NCBI RefSeq assembly: GCF_013359865.1 | Contig: NZ_JABMCE010000062.1 | Span: forward strand, 1-64,000 | DNA from: Curtobacterium pusillum | GTDB lineage: Bacteria; Actinomycetota; Actinomycetes; Actinomycetales; Microbacteriaceae | DNA: 64,000 bases | Reading direction: 5' to 3' | Notes under the pieces: model-generated | Seen by the model: the letters and a program-made list of their open reading frames with translations, nothing else | Databases searched by the model: none | What the model was told of the DNA's origin: nothing | Shown: piece by piece, positions 62,147 through 64,000 of the stretch | Layout of the letters: the number at the start of each line of letters is the position of its first letter | Position numbering within the stretch: position 1 is the stretch's first letter | Program-made: the position numbers and the translations under genes

Positions 62147-63124
62147 CTACTTCTGGTCCTTCGGGCACCAGTAGAGCTTCCGGCCGGCCATCTCCGCCAT
62201 CCGGATCTCGGTGCCGCACACCCGGCAGGGCTCACCCGCACGGTGGTACACCCAGTGCCGGTCGTCGCGCGAGGCCATCGCAGCCTTGTACTCGTCCGCC
62301 GGCAGGTCGTCCATGGTCATCATCTGGCCGATCCGGACACCGTCGTGCAGGAGCTTCGACCAGTCCGCCCACAGCGCCTTCGCCTGCTTCACGGTGATCT
62401 TCTTGCCCGGCTTGTACGGGTCGATGCGCTGCCGGAAGAGCAGCTCGGCACGGTAGACGTTCCCGATGCCGGACACCACGGCCTGGTCCATGAGCAACTG
62501 ACCGATCGCGACGTTCCGGCTGCGGACGTTGTCGACGAAGGCCTGCTCGGCCTCGGGACCGTCGTCGTTCATCGGGTCGGGGCCGAGCTTGTCGAGCGCC
62601 TTCTGGACCCCGGCGGGGTCCTCGACGACGCACGCGGTCGGGCCCCGGAGGTCCGCGACGGCGTCCTCGGTCAGGATCCGCACCCGGACCTGACCGACGG
62701 GGTCCGGCGGGAACGACTCGATGGGGTCCTCGAGCTTCTCCTGCTCGGCCATCCGGTACCGGGCACGTCGGGGCGCGCCGATGCTCCTCAGTGAGTCCTC
62801 ACCCGCGGCGTCCTGCAGTTCCGTTCCGCGCTGGTTCGTCTGGCCCATCCGACCGTTCGCGCTGCGCATCGTCGCATCGGTGGAGATGTCGCCCGCAAAG
62901 TCCCACGCGCCGTACAGCCCGAGGTGCACGCGGAGGAACTGGTCGCCCTCGAACTCGAGGAACATCTGCTTGCCGACCGCCCGGGCCGCGATCATCTTCG
63001 TGCCGTCGAGCTTCGCGGCACCGGCTGCGAACCGACCCTGCGGACTCGACACCTCGCAGACGTGCCCGACGAAGTGCAGGGCGAACTGGCGGGCGATGCG
63101 GTGGACGGAGTGACCCTCGGGCAT
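62147..63124 (-). CDS. DNA glycosylase of the Fpg/Nei family
   Basis: The 325-residue bifunctional glycosylase/AP lyase begins MPEGHSVHR, with catalytic P2 and E3 after methionine removal. It has a helix-two-turn-helix domain (VVSGIGNVYRAELLFRQRIDPYKPG) and a C-terminal zinc finger (CRVCGTEIRMAEMAGRKLYWCPKDQ). The MPEGHS start and HRAGEPCRVC finger favour an endonuclease VIII-like (Nei2) enzyme over MutM, so it should remove oxidised pyrimidines. Length exceeds E. coli Nei by an inserted region (about 90-150). It lies 36 bp from rpiB on the same strand. Confidence 0.92.
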   Translation of the reverse strand: MPEGHSVHRIARQFALHFVGHVCEVSSPQGRFAAGAAKLDGTKMIAARAVGKQMFLEFEGDQFLRVHLGLYGAWDFAGDISTDATMRSANGRMGQTNQRGTELQDAAGEDSLRSIGAPRRARYRMAEQEKLEDPIESFPPDPVGQVRVRILTEDAVADLRGPTACVVEDPAGVQKALDKLGPDPMNDDGPEAEQAFVDNVRSRNVAIGQLLMDQAVVSGIGNVYRAELLFRQRIDPYKPGKKITVKQAKALWADWSKLLHDGVRIGQMMTMDDLPADEYKAAMASRDDRHWVYHRAGEPCRVCGTEIRMAEMAGRKLYWCPKDQK

Positions 63125-63160
63125 GCTCTCGTTGTACTCGGTACCTCTGACGGACTTCGG

Positions 63161-63649
63161 TTACGCGTCGATCTGCTTGCCGGCGATCAGGCCGGTCGTC
63201 TCGTACTCGGCGAGCTGCGCGATGCGACGGGCGTGCCGTTCCTCGCCGGAGAAGGGCTCGGCGATGAAGAGGTCCACGAAACGGATCGCCTCGTCCTCGG
63301 TGTGCTGGCGCGCCCCGATCGAGATGACGTTGGCGTCGTTGTGCTGCCGGGCGAGGAGCGCGGTGGACTCGTTCCACACGAGCACCGCCCGGATGCCCTC
63401 GACTTTGTTCGCAGCGATCTGCTCGCCGTTGCCGGAACCGCCGAACACGACGCCGAGGGCCTCGACGCCCGCGCGCTGGTCCACCACGACGGCGTGGGCG
63501 GCGTTGATGCAGAACGAGGGGTAGTCGTCGAGCGCGTCGTACTCGGTCGGACCATGGTCCACCACCTCGTGTCCCGCTTCCGTGAGGTGCGTTGCGAGGG
63601 TCTTGTTGAACTCGAGGCCGGCGTGGTCCGTTCCGAGGTGGATGCGCAT
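63161..63649 (-). CDS. rpiB: ribose-5-phosphate isomerase B
   Basis: The 162-residue isomerase interconverts ribose-5-phosphate and ribulose-5-phosphate. It begins MRIHLGTDHAGLEFK-like (LGTDHAG, 5-11) and has GGSGNGEQIAANK (70-82). The GSGNGE form, with E76, is that of the actinobacterial enzymes that use glutamate as base rather than the cysteine of E. coli RpiB. The ATG at 63649 is supported by the family N-terminus; a longer frame upstream is not. Confidence 0.95.
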   Translation of the reverse strand: MRIHLGTDHAGLEFNKTLATHLTEAGHEVVDHGPTEYDALDDYPSFCINAAHAVVVDQRAGVEALGVVFGGSGNGEQIAANKVEGIRAVLVWNESTALLARQHNDANVISIGARQHTEDEAIRFVDLFIAEPFSGEERHARRIAQLAEYETTGLIAGKQIDA

Positions 63650-63671
63650 GGCACCGATCCTATTCCTGCGA

Positions 63672-64000
63672 CTACTGGCCCCGGACCACCACGACGACGT
63701 ACCGTGTGGGGTCCTCGCCCGGGTTCCGGTAGACGACGTCGGCCGGCTCACCGAGCTCGATCCGGTCCCCCGCCGCGAGCCGCGTCGGCTCACCGCCGAC
63801 GACGACTTCGAGCACGCCGTCGACGACCCAGATGCAGTGCCGCAGGAACGCGTAGGCGGACGCCGGGTAGGCAACTTCGCGGCCTGCCGGGAGGCGCACC
63901 TCGGTGACGTCCGCGGGGAAGGCCGCGCTCGAGACGGGACGGCGCCGGTACCCGGTCTCGGGATCGGTCCAGGAGTCGGCGGTCGCGCCGCGTTGGACGC
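63672..64000 (-). CDS. cupin-domain C-terminus of a likely XRE-type regulator (partial)
   Basis: The frame is open to the right edge, giving the last 109 residues. It contains SWTDPETGYRRR, then the double-stranded beta-helix pattern HCIWVVDGVLEVVVGGEPTRLAAGDRIEL and VVYRNPGEDPTRYVVVVVRG. In proteins I know, this arrangement follows an N-terminal XRE helix-turn-helix; that part lies outside the window, so the class is inferred. It ends 22 bp before the rpiB start, on the same strand. Confidence 0.8.
   Translation of the reverse strand, partial: VQRGATADSWTDPETGYRRRPVSSAAFPADVTEVRLPAGREVAYPASAYAFLRHCIWVVDGVLEVVVGGEPTRLAAGDRIELGEPADVVYRNPGEDPTRYVVVVVRGQ

Overview
The window is about 71% GC DNA with short intergenic gaps, frequent GTG/TTG starts and many genes without a Shine-Dalgarno sequence. 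It encodes tRNA-Ala, tRNA-Pro and tRNA-Gly, the paired proteases ClpP1/ClpP2, a DUF4233 protein between folC and ndk, and a translational-type ileS T-box. This points to an actinobacterium of the family Microbacteriaceae, most likely Curtobacterium. The genus is a judgement from gene order and protein style; no search was run.

Layout. 1-3.4 kb: the edge of an SOS-controlled ImuA'-like gene, pabB, an aldose epimerase and tRNA-Ala. 3.5-10.8 kb: a housekeeping run on the minus strand (rplU, rpmA, obgE, proB, proA, a small membrane protein, nadD, a tail-anchored protein, rsfS). 11-18.7 kb: a DUF4031 protein, a membrane protein, RNase E/G, VKOR, two DsbA-like thioredoxins, ndk and DUF4233. 18.7-25.3 kb: folC, ileS with its T-box leader, a cation-efflux protein and a TetR regulator. 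25.3-30.5 kb: a four-gene peptide-type ABC importer. 30.5-38 kb: an MHS-type MFS transporter, valS, a small protein, a TetR regulator and an M3 peptidase. 38-44 kb: clpX, an inserted ycnI-copC copper pair, clpP2, clpP1, tig and tRNA-Pro. 44.4-45.5 kb: tRNA-Gly followed by a tandem duplication of its 3' end and small genes.

45.5-55.5 kb is the most interesting accessory region. It holds a LacI-controlled set: a CUT1 sugar-binding lipoprotein, two permeases, a GH5 enzyme resembling the beta-mannosidase subfamily, a GH38 alpha-mannosidase and a secreted Endo-H-like GH18 enzyme. Together they read as a high-mannose N-glycan release, import and degradation system. Beyond it lie a second SOS-controlled gene encoding a small tryptophan-rich protein, an EamA exporter, a LuxR-type two-component pair, a PaiB-like protein, an amidohydrolase, an endonuclease VIII-like glycosylase, rpiB and a partial cupin gene.

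Two patterns cut across these regions. First, a dispersed element with the core CTGGAGGCGCGG (or its complement) recurs at about 14 places. Some copies form intergenic hairpins, some lie in frame inside genes, and one supplies a ribosome binding site. Second, many genes appear leaderless, with a -10-like hexamer ending 6-7 nt before the start codon. In two of these the LexA box sits exactly in the promoter spacer.
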